Positions 42,794 to 51,300 of a DNA stretch of 64,000 bases are shown here, one piece after another. The position numbers and the translations under genes are program-made. The DNA is from an uncultured archaeon (GTDB lineage: Archaea; Halobacteriota; Methanosarcinia; Methanosarcinales; Methanoperedenaceae): contig CABMIH010000065.1 in assembly GCA_902386205.1 (NCBI GenBank), positions 1 through 64,000 of the forward strand. The letters run 5' to 3'. How positions within the stretch are numbered: position 1 is the stretch's first letter; every line of letters begins with the position of its first letter. Below the pieces are notes generated by a model, which made no database searches, was not told the DNA's origin, and saw only the letters and a program-made list of their open reading frames with translations.

Positions 42794-43585
42794 TTATCCC
42801 AAAAATTTTTTATCCATTTCACCATAAACATCTTCCCCTTCTGAATGATATACCATTTCCATCGGATAAACTATTATGCCTTTTTCTGTTATTTCATAGG
42901 GCCGGGATATCCGGTCATGCACCGTTCTCCTCATTTTTATGACACGCACCATCATTTTCATGTTTCTTGCCGATTCGCTTTGCTGTAAAAACAGTATTCC
43001 GTCAGAAGAGTATTCTATTATCCCGTCTTTTGAGTGAAAAGGATTTTTCGTATCAGTCTCAGATGTGTACAGGGCTGTGATACCCATTTTTTTGATGGTC
43101 TTATTTAAATCGACCAATCGTATCCGTCTTTCTATCGAGTTGTCAAACATTATGCTGAAAAGCGTGATCGAGTCGATAACAAGCCGGCTCGCTCCAAATG
43201 ATTTTATAAGTTCAGGCAGGTCAACTTTAATCCTTCTGGCAGCGTTTTTTATGTCGGACAGGTCAAGCTTTAAAAGCTCAAGTTTCTTCTTCTCGATGTA
43301 ATTATTCAGGTCCCACCCGAAAGAGGCCGCTGTAGATATGATCGATTCGATCTCTTCTTCAATGCTTATGTAAATACAGGACTCTCCCTTACACAGGCCG
43401 TCATAGATATATTGGAGTGCCAGCGTTGTTTTCCCGGTTCCGGTATCTCCGATAGCTACAATAATGTGTCCGGCGGGAAAGCCTCCTCCAAGCATCTCGT
43501 CAAGCCCGTTTATACCCGAGGATATGCGTTCCTTAGACTTTGATTTATACAATCTTTCTAATATTTGACACCTCGAATCCGCCAT
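42794..43585 (-). CDS. KaiC-like RecA-family ATPase, intact
   Basis: 263 residues of the KaiC/GvpD/FlaH type: GINGLDEMLGGGFPAGHIIVAIGDTGTGKTTLALQYIYDG contains a complete Walker A (GDTGTGKTT). Catalytic/second acidic site ISIEEEIESII and Walker B RLVIDSITLFSIMF are present. The ATG at 43585 overlaps the upstream gene by 41 nt; TTG at 43552 is an alternative start. Paired with the next gene, it may form a hetero-oligomer that regulates pilus or motility assembly, as FlaH does for the archaellum. Confidence 0.85.
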   Translation of the reverse strand: MADSRCQILERLYKSKSKERISSGINGLDEMLGGGFPAGHIIVAIGDTGTGKTTLALQYIYDGLCKGESCIYISIEEEIESIISTAASFGWDLNNYIEKKKLELLKLDLSDIKNAARRIKVDLPELIKSFGASRLVIDSITLFSIMFDNSIERRIRLVDLNKTIKKMGITALYTSETDTKNPFHSKDGIIEYSSDGILFLQQSESARNMKMMVRVIKMRRTVHDRISRPYEITEKGIIVYPMEMVYHSEGEDVYGEMDKKFLG

Positions 43586-44411
43586 AGGATGTTATCCTTG
43601 TTTCGAATTTCTCAATATTATTCTGCTCTATCCGCGGCAGAAGTCCCCTGAATTTAGTAATGTAAAGGCTTCGCTGCATCCTCACTGACCTCCTGTCGAA
43701 CCATTCAAATGTGAGCACGCCGTCAACAAGCTCGGTGATGATCTCCTGCATTTGCCGCTCAAGTATATTGGCGCTGAGAATAAGGTATATCAGGCCATTC
43801 CACATTTTTGAAACCCGGACCACGCCTTTTAAAAACATTATGATGTCGTTCTTGTTCAGGTAATCCCCCTCGTACATCATGAGTTCTGTAAGGGAATCGA
43901 GAACGACTATATTGTTCTCGGCGTGCTTATCAAGGAACTCATATGTCTCTTCAAGGATGTTTTTATCAGAACCGTGACTTACATATGTGTTATTTTTCGT
44001 ATCCGGGACCAGATTATGGACTATACTCTGTCTGAAGTAAATATCAGAAAGCTCTTTAAAAATGATCCCATCTTTTAAGGTGTTGTAAAAGTCTTTGTGG
44101 AATGAATAAGCGTTCTCATTTAAGATGTCCTCCCTGGGTTTTGAAACTGAGATATAGCTAATTTCATTCGGAAGTTTGAGAGTCGTCGTGATTTCATCGA
44201 CTTTGCCGTAATCTTTATGTTTCTTACTCATCTGATCGAAAATGCGCTGGTTTGATTTTAGCTTAATTATATTATAAATCGAAGTATATATAAACTCCCG
44301 TGCACCTGCACCGATATCTTCGAGAAGAAGTACAACTGAACCTGCCGGGAAACCATCATTTATGTTGGAGTCAAAAGTTTTTATTCCTGTGGGTATCTTT
44401 TCGAATGTCAT
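43545..44411 (-). CDS. KaiC-like RecA-family protein with degenerate Walker A
   Basis: 288 residues. PTGIKTFDSNINDGFPAGSVVLLLEDIGAGAREFIYTSIYNI aligns with the KaiC opening, but the Walker A is EDIGAGAREF in place of GDTGTGKTT, so the Lys and Thr needed for phosphate and Mg are missing. Walker B (NIVVLDSLTELMMY) remains. The C-terminal part is normal in length. Like FlaH, it may bind ATP weakly or act as the structural half of a pair with the intact neighbour (41-nt overlap). Confidence 0.8.
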   Translation of the reverse strand: MTFEKIPTGIKTFDSNINDGFPAGSVVLLLEDIGAGAREFIYTSIYNIIKLKSNQRIFDQMSKKHKDYGKVDEITTTLKLPNEISYISVSKPREDILNENAYSFHKDFYNTLKDGIIFKELSDIYFRQSIVHNLVPDTKNNTYVSHGSDKNILEETYEFLDKHAENNIVVLDSLTELMMYEGDYLNKNDIIMFLKGVVRVSKMWNGLIYLILSANILERQMQEIITELVDGVLTFEWFDRRSVRMQRSLYITKFRGLLPRIEQNNIEKFETRITSYGGFEVSNIRKIV

Positions 44412-44717
44412 TCCTGAACTCTTTTGTGCAAAACCATATCATTATGGACTTTGGATAATAAAGATTTTTTCAAACCGATAAATCAGTAAGGTTTCTGGAT
44501 TGTGTTCATAATTACTTTTTTTATTGCATTTAATATATCTATGTACTGCAAAACATTCATTTGTCCCCGCTATACATCTTCATTGCCTGATTAGCATCGC
44601 ATACTTCTTGCATTTATTGTAACCTCATATATTTAAACCTTCTCATTTTTATAATTTACATATAATCATTATAATTACATCAACTATGGATTTCTATATT
44701 TTTAGCATTTATCTGTC
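44412..44717. other. AT-rich intergenic region
   Basis: 306 bases of AT-rich DNA between the first KaiC-like gene and the cupredoxin gene. Both are on the minus strand. It should hold the promoter of the pilus operon. TATA-like segments such as tatatttaaacc (44628-44638) are visible; no gene seen. Confidence 0.35.
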
Positions 44718-45140
44718 TTATCCCGTGCCATCAACAATAATGCGCCCTTTAGGCATTCCAGGATGTAGAGAGCAATTGTATTCAAAAATTCCAGCTTTAT
44801 TAAAAGTATAATTCCATGTATCCCTTTTATTCAAGGGTGGAGAACTGGTATTATCTACATGGATAACATAGGTTGCGCTGTCCATATTCTTCCATCTCAC
44901 TGTCGTGCCGTTGATTACCTTCAATTCTGGATTATCAAACATCGATCCTTTTATTTCAACATAGACTGTTGAATTCTCCAGCACCTTGATTACCTGGGCA
45001 TCGTTTGTCTTAATCTCTGTCTTATTCACTGTCGCATTTGTCATTTGTTCCGGTTTGCGGGAAAGTTCATAGATATAGGCAAATATAGAAAATACCATGG
45101 CCAGAATTACGATCAATGCAATTAATTTGAATACCTTCAT
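44718..45140 (-). CDS. membrane-anchored cupredoxin (plastocyanin-like)
   Basis: 140 residues: signal/anchor (LIALIVILAMVFSIFAYIYEL) and a cupredoxin domain from about 50. Type 1 copper ligands are in place: His in ATYVIHVDN, then Cys-His-Met in YNCSLHPGMPKG. Mononuclear blue copper protein acting outside the membrane, probably in electron transfer to or from c-type cytochromes such as the triheme protein at 50.3 kb. Confidence 0.88.
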   Translation of the reverse strand: MKVFKLIALIVILAMVFSIFAYIYELSRKPEQMTNATVNKTEIKTNDAQVIKVLENSTVYVEIKGSMFDNPELKVINGTTVRWKNMDSATYVIHVDNTSSPPLNKRDTWNYTFNKAGIFEYNCSLHPGMPKGRIIVDGTG

Positions 45141-45207
45141 ACTTATTCTTATTAATTTATTAATATTAATACATCACGTAACTTAATGGATATCACCCAA
45201 AAAAACC

Positions 45208-45356
45208 TTGCGAAAAGGGATAAATGGAATAGCTCTGCTCAGCGAGACTGCTTTTCCTGAAGCTGTGGATATAAAAGCTTGTCACTCCGGAATAAGAAAA
45301 ATTTCCAGGAAAAGAAGAGAAAGGAAGAGGACCTGGGGTATATAGGCTGAAAGTGC
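45208..45356 (+). pseudogene. truncated, internally deleted copy of the PAC2 gene 3' end
   Basis: Aligns with 29307-29405 and then 29497-29546 of the PAC2 gene, with only about three mismatches, so the copy is recent. The 91-bp piece between was lost at a shared TCC, and 91 is not a multiple of three, so the frame is broken. No start codon or upstream domain is copied. Confidence 0.88.
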
Positions 45357-45459
45357 CGTCATTCTGATGCAGCAAGATTGGGAAAAAGATTTAATATCTA
45401 TGGAATGGTGTTTCTGTACCTGGTGGTAAAAATTCAAAAAATTCGCATAGGTGAGACAA

Positions 45460-45990
45460 ATGACAGACTTTAGATCCAGGGTAGAAGGGGACAGGGGATT
45501 ATTAAAAAAGATCGAACTGTTCATCCCGGGTTTTAAGGGATACCGCAAGCGTGAGGACATAAGGGCAGCGGACAGCCTGCTCAGGCAGCAGCTTGCAAAC
45601 AGGCTTGGGGAAGTAAATAAGATATTCGAAAATTGCAGGGAAGAACTCGTACGGGCCACGGAGTTATCACTTATTTCAGATGCAGGCGATATACTGAAGT
45701 CCGGAAGGAATATTGAAAATAAGATCCGTCATGCTGAGCAGGGTTATTCCGGGATATCCGCAGATATCAGGATAGAAGAAGAGGAGATCAATAAAATATA
45801 CGAATGGGACCTTGCACTTCTTCAAACAATAGAATCCCTCGGGAAACTGGCAGACGACCTTAACGTCTCGATCACCGGGAAAGATGGTACGGCTGCCCAG
45901 AAAATAAGGAACATAAGGAAAGCTCTTAATGATTTTAACTCAACTTTTGATAAAAGAATAGCTATAATTTCAGGACTGGAGGTAAGCTAA
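45460..45990 (+). CDS. PspA-position helical protein of the SPFH/zinc-ribbon module
   Basis: 176 residues from ATG 45460, with AGGTGA (45449-45454) as ribosome site; the GTG at 45451 is inside it. Opens IELFIPGFKGYRKREDIRAADSLLRQQLANRLGEVNKIFENCREEL and is a helical, coiled-coil protein (GRNIENKIRHAEQGYSGISADIRIEEEEINKIYEWDLAL). Similar 180-residue FIPGYxGY proteins sit next to SPFH/zinc-ribbon genes in other genomes. Stop and next start overlap by one base. May replace PspA (YdjF) of the Bacillus operon in the module. Confidence 0.7.
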   Translation: MTDFRSRVEGDRGLLKKIELFIPGFKGYRKREDIRAADSLLRQQLANRLGEVNKIFENCREELVRATELSLISDAGDILKSGRNIENKIRHAEQGYSGISADIRIEEEEINKIYEWDLALLQTIESLGKLADDLNVSITGKDGTAAQKIRNIRKALNDFNSTFDKRIAIISGLEVS

Positions 45991-47168
45991 TGATATTTGA
46001 TAAGAAAACGCCAACGACACAGGGTTCTGGAGGAAGCTTTTCAGGCGCTACCACTTTCATGTGGGATGATGCAGCCAAGGGCGAAAAAGTGATGTACAGG
46101 ATTCCCAGGAACATCATCTGGAATGATAATGTCGTGGTCAGGGAAGATGAATACGCGGTTTTTTTCAGGGACGGGAAAGTGCTTACCGTGCTTGACAGGG
46201 CAGGACGGTTCGGGTTATCATCACTTAACATACCTGTACTTACAGAATTGCAAAGAAAGATCACAGGTACGCAGCCTGTTGCTGAGGTCTATTACCTCCA
46301 GCGCAGGGAACTCCAGGGGAAATTCGGCACTACCGAGGCATTGACATTCAGGGACCAGGATTTTGGAATGATAAGGCTTCGTATTTTTGGACAGTTTGCA
46401 TACAAAGTTGTTAATCCCATACAGTTCATAACGCAGTTTGTCGGCACAAGCGGCTTTAGCGAAAGCGACCAGGTCGTAAGCTGGTTAAAAGAAGCGATCA
46501 TAATGCAGCTTAACGACGCCCTTGGTGAACTCAAGAAAAAAAGCCAGGTTTCAGCCCTGGATCTGCCTGCATACCTGGATGAACTCGGTGAGATACTTCT
46601 TTCAAAATCAGAGTCCAAAGTGGCTGAATACGGCCTCAAGGTCATGCGCATCGTTGGTCTCAACATTAACTTTCCGGAAGATGTGCAAAAGGCCATAGAT
46701 ACACGCTCAGGCATCGGGGCTCTCGGCCTTTCCGACCAGAAGCAAAAAGAAGCATTCATGGCGTTCCAGGCAGGAAATGCCATGAGGGACGCCGCCAAAC
46801 AGGAAGGCGGTGCTGCCGGGGCCGGAGCGGGTGCAGGCGTGGGGATAGGCGCGGGGATGGGTCTTGGGATGATGATGGCTTCCCAGTTGGGCCAGACCAT
46901 GCAGCAGCCGCAGCAGGCCGCGCGCACTCCGGGGATCAAATGTCCTTCATGCGGTTCTGATGTTCCATCAGGTTCAAAGTTCTGCACCAACTGCGGCGGC
47001 AAAATCGGCGGGGGCACACCGTGCCCGAAATGCAAAGCCGATGTTCCTTCAGGCTCAAAGTTCTGCCCCGCATGCGGAACAAAGATCGCCACGAACTGTC
47101 CCAAGTGCAATGCAGAGCTCCAGCCCGGAGCAAAGTTCTGTCCGAGCTGCGGCGAGAAGATAGAATAG
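45990..47168 (+). CDS. SPFH/Band-7 protein with three double zinc ribbons (YdjI-like)
   Basis: 392 residues. The SPFH-like domain (about 30-250) includes EDEYAVFFRDGKVLTVLDRAGRFGLSSLN, FRDQDFGMIRLRIFGQFAYKVVNPIQFITQFVG and FPEDVQKAIDTRSGIGALG; then a Gly/Ala-rich hinge (GAAGAGAGAGVGIGAGMGLG) and three zinc ribbons with six CxxC knuckles (CPSC/CTNC, CPKC/CPAC, CPKC/CPSC). This is the layout of Bacillus YdjI (virion-core-like). SPFH proteins form membrane-associated oligomers. Not itself clearly membrane-spanning. Confidence 0.9.
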   Translation: MIFDKKTPTTQGSGGSFSGATTFMWDDAAKGEKVMYRIPRNIIWNDNVVVREDEYAVFFRDGKVLTVLDRAGRFGLSSLNIPVLTELQRKITGTQPVAEVYYLQRRELQGKFGTTEALTFRDQDFGMIRLRIFGQFAYKVVNPIQFITQFVGTSGFSESDQVVSWLKEAIIMQLNDALGELKKKSQVSALDLPAYLDELGEILLSKSESKVAEYGLKVMRIVGLNINFPEDVQKAIDTRSGIGALGLSDQKQKEAFMAFQAGNAMRDAAKQEGGAAGAGAGAGVGIGAGMGLGMMMASQLGQTMQQPQQAARTPGIKCPSCGSDVPSGSKFCTNCGGKIGGGTPCPKCKADVPSGSKFCPACGTKIATNCPKCNAELQPGAKFCPSCGEKIE

Positions 47169-47178
47169 AGGTTTCCAC

Positions 47179-47928
47179 ATGGAAATAAAGTGTCCCCAGT
47201 GCGGCGCAGGCGTAAAGGCGATTGAAGGACAGACGTTCCTGACGTGCGAATACTGCTCTTCTGCCATCTACGTGGATAAAAGCAAGGTCGTATTCCACTA
47301 CATGCTGAATCCCACTCTTGACCAGGCGGGCGCCGGGGCGTCGCTTCGTCGCTGGATGGCAGGAAGCACGACAGTAAAAGGCCTTGATAAGGAAGCGCGG
47401 ATAACAAAAACAGAATTCATCTACTTTCCAGTATGGTATTTCAAGGTCAAACAGGGCGGGAACGAAGCTGTCAGGATCCAGCCCGCATCCCCGTCTCCCA
47501 TACCTGAATTAAAGAATTTGCCTATCCCTGCAGGGGACCTGCGGTTCTTTAACCAGGCAGATGCCGGAAATCCTGCAATAAAGGAGCCGCACATCCTCTA
47601 CACATCAGCGCTTGAATGTCTCAAAAGCGAGGGAGTAGATGTATCAACAATTACCCAGAGCTCACTTGTGCATATCCCGCTGTATATTTTCAATTATGAA
47701 TACAAGAACAATACTTACAATGCCATTGTGGATGGTTCGTCAAGCAAGGTGATGACCGCTGAATTTCCCTCAAAACATGAAATGCCATATTTGATCGTTG
47801 GCGGAGGAGCGACGATCCTGTTCTTTTTTGAGGGAATATCGCTGGAATTTCCCGAAGTATTGGGCGTATATGCGATAACTGCAATAATAGTGACCATAGC
47901 GGCCGTATTTGTCGCCGAGAAGGTGTGA
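47179..47928 (+). CDS. zinc-ribbon membrane protein (module member)
   Basis: 249 residues: TFIIB-type zinc ribbon at the N-terminus (CPQCGAGVKAIEGQTFLTCEYC), a middle domain (ITKTEFIYFPVWYFKVKQGGNEAVRIQPASPSPIPELKNL) and one or two C-terminal helices (YLIVGGGATILFFFEG, AITAIIVTIAAVFVAEKV). The IYFPVWYF motif recurs in the two following genes. YdjG-like; stop overlaps the next start by 4 nt. Confidence 0.8.
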   Translation: MEIKCPQCGAGVKAIEGQTFLTCEYCSSAIYVDKSKVVFHYMLNPTLDQAGAGASLRRWMAGSTTVKGLDKEARITKTEFIYFPVWYFKVKQGGNEAVRIQPASPSPIPELKNLPIPAGDLRFFNQADAGNPAIKEPHILYTSALECLKSEGVDVSTITQSSLVHIPLYIFNYEYKNNTYNAIVDGSSSKVMTAEFPSKHEMPYLIVGGGATILFFFEGISLEFPEVLGVYAITAIIVTIAAVFVAEKV

Positions 47929-48986
47929 AAATGGCGCAGGAACAACCTGAAATAATTAAGGGGCTCATGTGCCCGGGCTGCGGCGGGGCTGTTGAACTCA
48001 GGGAAGGAATTAATGTATTGAAATGCCCTTACTGCGAAACTTCGCTGCTTGTAATGGGAGACGAGGGAGTGCTACAGTATCATGTCAGCAGTAAAATAAA
48101 ACGTGAAGAAGCAAAGGCCGTAACACTAAAGTGGCTTGGCGGATTTGATAAGGACAGGAAGCTAAAAACCGGGGCGGAGTTCACGGAGATTTTCCTTGTG
48201 CATTTGCCTTTCTGGCGGTCAACTGGAAAAGTCTGCGGCTGGGTGTTCGGCAACAAGATACATCATGAGACACATCGGGACAGCAGGGGAAATGTCACCA
48301 CCACAACACGGAAGGAACCTGTGGAGCGCATGGTAATGCAGGATTATTTATGGAACAGGGCTGCATGCGACGTATCCGAATTCGGGGTCGAAGAACTGGA
48401 CAATTCAGGCATCATGGGGAACCTTGAACCCTTTGATTTCCAGAATGTGGAAAAACAGGGAATGATATTTGAGCCCACCCATTCAAGAACGGATGCCGCC
48501 AGGGAATCCGAGAAATGGATGCTGGAGAAAGCCAAAAGGAGCGTGGATGTGGATGAAGTGATATTCCAGAAATTGCAGTCCATAGGCACGAGACTATCGG
48601 TGGTCTATTATCCTTTGTGGATCCTCAGGTACAGGTTCAAAGAACGGAACTACCAGGTAGTGGTTGATGGTATTCACAATAAACTGCTCTACGGCAGGGC
48701 TCCGGGCAGCACCCTGTACAGGGTGAGCATGTTCATAGGGAGTCTTCTTATCGGGAACCTCCTGCTTACAACGTCGGCAAGACAATATTTCGGCGCAGGC
48801 TCAGGCGACATATTTGCCATCGGTGCACTTGCCGGGCTGGCGTTGATAGTGTTCGGGTTCGTCAAGTTCAGGTACGGCGGCGAGGTAGTGGAGGGCAGGA
48901 AATCAAAAATAAAAGGAGAGGACATCCAGGAGACTATGAACTCTTTAAAGAACGGCGATTTTAATAAAATCTTAGGGGTGAGATAA
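47925..48986 (+). CDS. zinc-ribbon membrane protein (YdjG-like)
   Basis: 353 residues: zinc ribbon CPGCGGAVELREGINVLKCPYC, a domain with EIFLVHLPFWRSTGKVCGWVFG, then VVYYPLWILRYRFKERNYQVVVDGIHNKLLYGRAPGSTLYRVSMFIGSL and two C-terminal membrane helices. Same domain order as the gene before. Stop overlaps the next start by one base. Both look like membrane-associated partners of the SPFH protein. Confidence 0.8.
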   Translation: MKMAQEQPEIIKGLMCPGCGGAVELREGINVLKCPYCETSLLVMGDEGVLQYHVSSKIKREEAKAVTLKWLGGFDKDRKLKTGAEFTEIFLVHLPFWRSTGKVCGWVFGNKIHHETHRDSRGNVTTTTRKEPVERMVMQDYLWNRAACDVSEFGVEELDNSGIMGNLEPFDFQNVEKQGMIFEPTHSRTDAARESEKWMLEKAKRSVDVDEVIFQKLQSIGTRLSVVYYPLWILRYRFKERNYQVVVDGIHNKLLYGRAPGSTLYRVSMFIGSLLIGNLLLTTSARQYFGAGSGDIFAIGALAGLALIVFGFVKFRYGGEVVEGRKSKIKGEDIQETMNSLKNGDFNKILGVR

Positions 48987-49612
48987 TGACGCAGGCTTCG
49001 GGGCTTCGGCTGGTGGCATTGAAATGCAAGAAATGCGGTTCACTGCTTGATGCTGACCCGAAAGATGTGGTTTATTATTGCAACAATTGCGGTACGGGTT
49101 ATGAGCTTATCAATGAAAAAGACGAGCTTGTGGCCCTGGACATAGATTTTGCGCTCCCGAAAAAAGCAGTGGACGCAGAGGTCGTATATTATCCTTTCTG
49201 GGTGTTCAATGCAAATATTAAAATAAATGAAAGGGATGCCGGAGGAACGCTGGGCAGTGTCGTTGATTTCATAAAGGGAAAGATAACAGGCGGTCCAAAG
49301 CCCATAGAAAAGTTCTATATCCCCGCATTCGAAACGCCGATGGAAAATATCAAAAAGCTCGGACTTGAATTCACAAGGAACCAGCCGGATTTTGATACTG
49401 TGAAGAAGGATAAGCTTAAAGGCTGCGTATATTCAAGCAGGGATGCTGAAAAAATCGCAGATTTCATATTCCTGAGCATGGAAGCGGAAAAACCCGATAT
49501 GCTAAAGGGTATTTCCTATACACTCGGCCTTTCATCCCCGAAAGTGATAGGGATACCGTTCTACAAGGACGGCACGGGATTTATAGACGGGATTTTCGGG
49601 ATAAAAATATAG
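48986..49612 (+). CDS. zinc-ribbon soluble protein (module member)
   Basis: 208 residues: zinc ribbon CKKCGSLLDADPKDVVYYCNNC, then VDAEVVYYPFWVFNANIKINERDAG (the shared [VI]YxPxW motif) and a C-terminal part with no membrane helix (KVIGIPFYKDGTGFIDGIFGIKI). It looks like a membrane-free member of the same family. Confidence 0.75.
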   Translation: MTQASGLRLVALKCKKCGSLLDADPKDVVYYCNNCGTGYELINEKDELVALDIDFALPKKAVDAEVVYYPFWVFNANIKINERDAGGTLGSVVDFIKGKITGGPKPIEKFYIPAFETPMENIKKLGLEFTRNQPDFDTVKKDKLKGCVYSSRDAEKIADFIFLSMEAEKPDMLKGISYTLGLSSPKVIGIPFYKDGTGFIDGIFGIKI

Positions 49613-49628
49613 AAACTCAAAGGGGAAC

Positions 49629-49946
49629 ATGAGACAATTAACAGAACTTGATAAGAAGATCCTGGCAAAACTCGCACCTGAACTTGAAGGCGTGACCGGC
49701 CCCGCGCCAGGGCATGATTTCAAGTTCATCCTCCTGCCTGTATCCCATCGTTTCTCGGAATCACCTGAGGATTTTGTGGCAAGGATAGGAAAATTGACTG
49801 ATGAAGAGCTGGATTACCTTGTCGGGCTTATTATGCGCGGGGAAGAGGATGTGCATTCGCTGGCAGAAGGGGATTTTGATGCGCTTGTTGAAGTGATGGA
49901 GAAAAGGCTTCCGGAAAAAGCGAAGGTATTAAGAAATATAACATAG
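49629..49946 (+). CDS. small protein at the end of the module
   Basis: 105 residues: LDKKILAKLAPELEGVTGPAPGHDFKFILLPVSHRFSESPEDFVARIGKLTDEELDYLVGLIMRGEEDVHSL. Acidic and helical, with no known domain. Starts 17 nt after the zinc-ribbon gene and is last of the six co-directional genes. Function unknown. Confidence 0.65.
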   Translation: MRQLTELDKKILAKLAPELEGVTGPAPGHDFKFILLPVSHRFSESPEDFVARIGKLTDEELDYLVGLIMRGEEDVHSLAEGDFDALVEVMEKRLPEKAKVLRNIT

Positions 49947-49974
49947 ATAGGAACTTATAGAAAAACCAACCGAT

Positions 49975-50292
49975 ATGAGCAAGCGCAAAATAATATTCCT
50001 GGGACTTTTGGGTGCATTGTTTTTACTTGCGGGGTTTTACTATAATAATTCATCTCTTCAATATCTCGGCTTCGGAACCCTGTTTGCGGGGCTTTTATAC
50101 TATACGCTTTTCAGGAACCATAAAGAGATAATGGCGCTGATTTTAGGTCTTGTAATACTCCATTCAGGAGTTTTACTAATTATCGAAAGAGCCTCAAATC
50201 CAAAATTGCTGGGCCTGCTGGTTTTCACAGTCGGGATTATGGTCGTGCTAAATTCCGGTTTTTCGGATTATATAAAAAAAAGGAAAAAATAA
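49975..50292 (+). CDS. small membrane protein
   Basis: 105 residues with four helices in pairs (FLGLLGALFLLAGFYYN, LGFGTLFAGLLYYTLF, ALILGLVILHSGVLLII, LLGLLVFTVGIMVVLNSGF) and a basic tail (YIKKRKK). Not recognised. It follows the module by 29 nt and could be co-transcribed; convergent with the cytochrome gene. Confidence 0.65.
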   Translation: MSKRKIIFLGLLGALFLLAGFYYNNSSLQYLGFGTLFAGLLYYTLFRNHKEIMALILGLVILHSGVLLIIERASNPKLLGLLVFTVGIMVVLNSGFSDYIKKRKK

Positions 50293-50296
50293 TATA

Positions 50297-51172
50297 TTAT
50301 TTGTCGGTTGAAACCAGTTCTTTCAAACGCTGCAGGGGTTCATGTGTCTGATGACAGTCAAAACATGCTCCTCCTATCTGTTGCATTGTATTCGATGCGC
50401 TAGTAAGATCTCCGCTTGAAATCTCTCCCTCAGCCTTGCTTACCAGTGCCATGACATCGTCGCTGACATAATATCTGCGTTCCGTATCATGACATGAAGA
50501 GCACGCATCTTTCATGTACAGGAACATCGTTTTGAATTGCTGGAAACTTTTATTGGCAGCTTCCTGCTGGTTCTCTCTTGCATTGACGATAGTCCCGTCA
50601 AAACCCGTCACCAGATATTTTGCTTTTGCTTCTGTCCAGGGAGCTTCGGGTTGTTCAGGATTTACAGTCTTCATTTTTACATCTTTCAAATCTTTCCAGT
50701 TATATTTTGCGAACACTTTGGTTTTCGTTGCCACATGGCATTTAGCGCATGTCTGGAAAACAACATCCATACTGGCCAATATCTGGTTCTTATCGCCCGC
50801 TTCAAGAGCATTTCCAACTTTATCCACAGCTTCCAGGTCATAATATCTTCTCCATTCCGGTACCATTTTTGAGCTGTTCCTATATTCATTTTTGAATATT
50901 TGATAGGAAATTTTTGCATTTGTCATATCGTCTTGCTGCGTATTTACCAAAACTCCCATCATCGGACCGCCGAGTTCATACATCCTGAATAGATATAATG
51001 GCTGTCCCCAGGGCGTCTTGGTTTCAAACCAATTATCCAGTGAATCCGGAAGTGGTATTGCCATATTTGATATTGCATTTGATCTTTCAGATTTCATCAT
51101 TTTTCCAGAGACCACCAGAAGTCCTGATATTATCAGAACTATAGCTACCGCTATTACTAACCTGTTTTTCAT
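50297..51172 (-). CDS. triheme c-type cytochrome, membrane-anchored
   Basis: 291 residues from ATG 51172, with GGAGGT about 7 bases upstream (an upstream GTG-type start at 51193 overlaps it). Signal/anchor helix at about 5-22 (LVIAVAIVLIISGLLVVSG). Three CxxCH heme sites: CAKCH at about 141, CSSCH at about 223 and CFDCH near the C-terminus (about 270). The last 25 residues are soluble (QTHEPLQRLKELVSTDK). Multiheme cytochromes are typical of Methanosarcinales and ANME archaea, where they carry electrons outside the membrane. A cupredoxin gene lies 5 kb away. Confidence 0.88.
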   Translation of the reverse strand: MKNRLVIAVAIVLIISGLLVVSGKMMKSERSNAISNMAIPLPDSLDNWFETKTPWGQPLYLFRMYELGGPMMGVLVNTQQDDMTNAKISYQIFKNEYRNSSKMVPEWRRYYDLEAVDKVGNALEAGDKNQILASMDVVFQTCAKCHVATKTKVFAKYNWKDLKDVKMKTVNPEQPEAPWTEAKAKYLVTGFDGTIVNARENQQEAANKSFQQFKTMFLYMKDACSSCHDTERRYYVSDDVMALVSKAEGEISSGDLTSASNTMQQIGGACFDCHQTHEPLQRLKELVSTDK

Positions 51173-51300
51173 TAAACTACCTCCGACTTCCAACCCAGGA
51201 AATCAGAAGCAGTCGGTGCGAATGATATATATAGGTTTCGCTGCCTGTGATTACTACCAGGAATATGTAACTGTAATAAATCACAGTGCCTGAGGCAATT

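Noticed and set aside
45208-45356. Short duplicated stretch as an insertion-sequence end
   Set aside because: No inverted repeats or transposase; it is a coding fragment of the PAC2 gene.
46292-47407. 371-residue open frame antisense to the SPFH gene
   Set aside because: It mirrors the Gly/Ala- and Cys-rich coding sequence on the plus strand; a compositional shadow of a well-supported gene.
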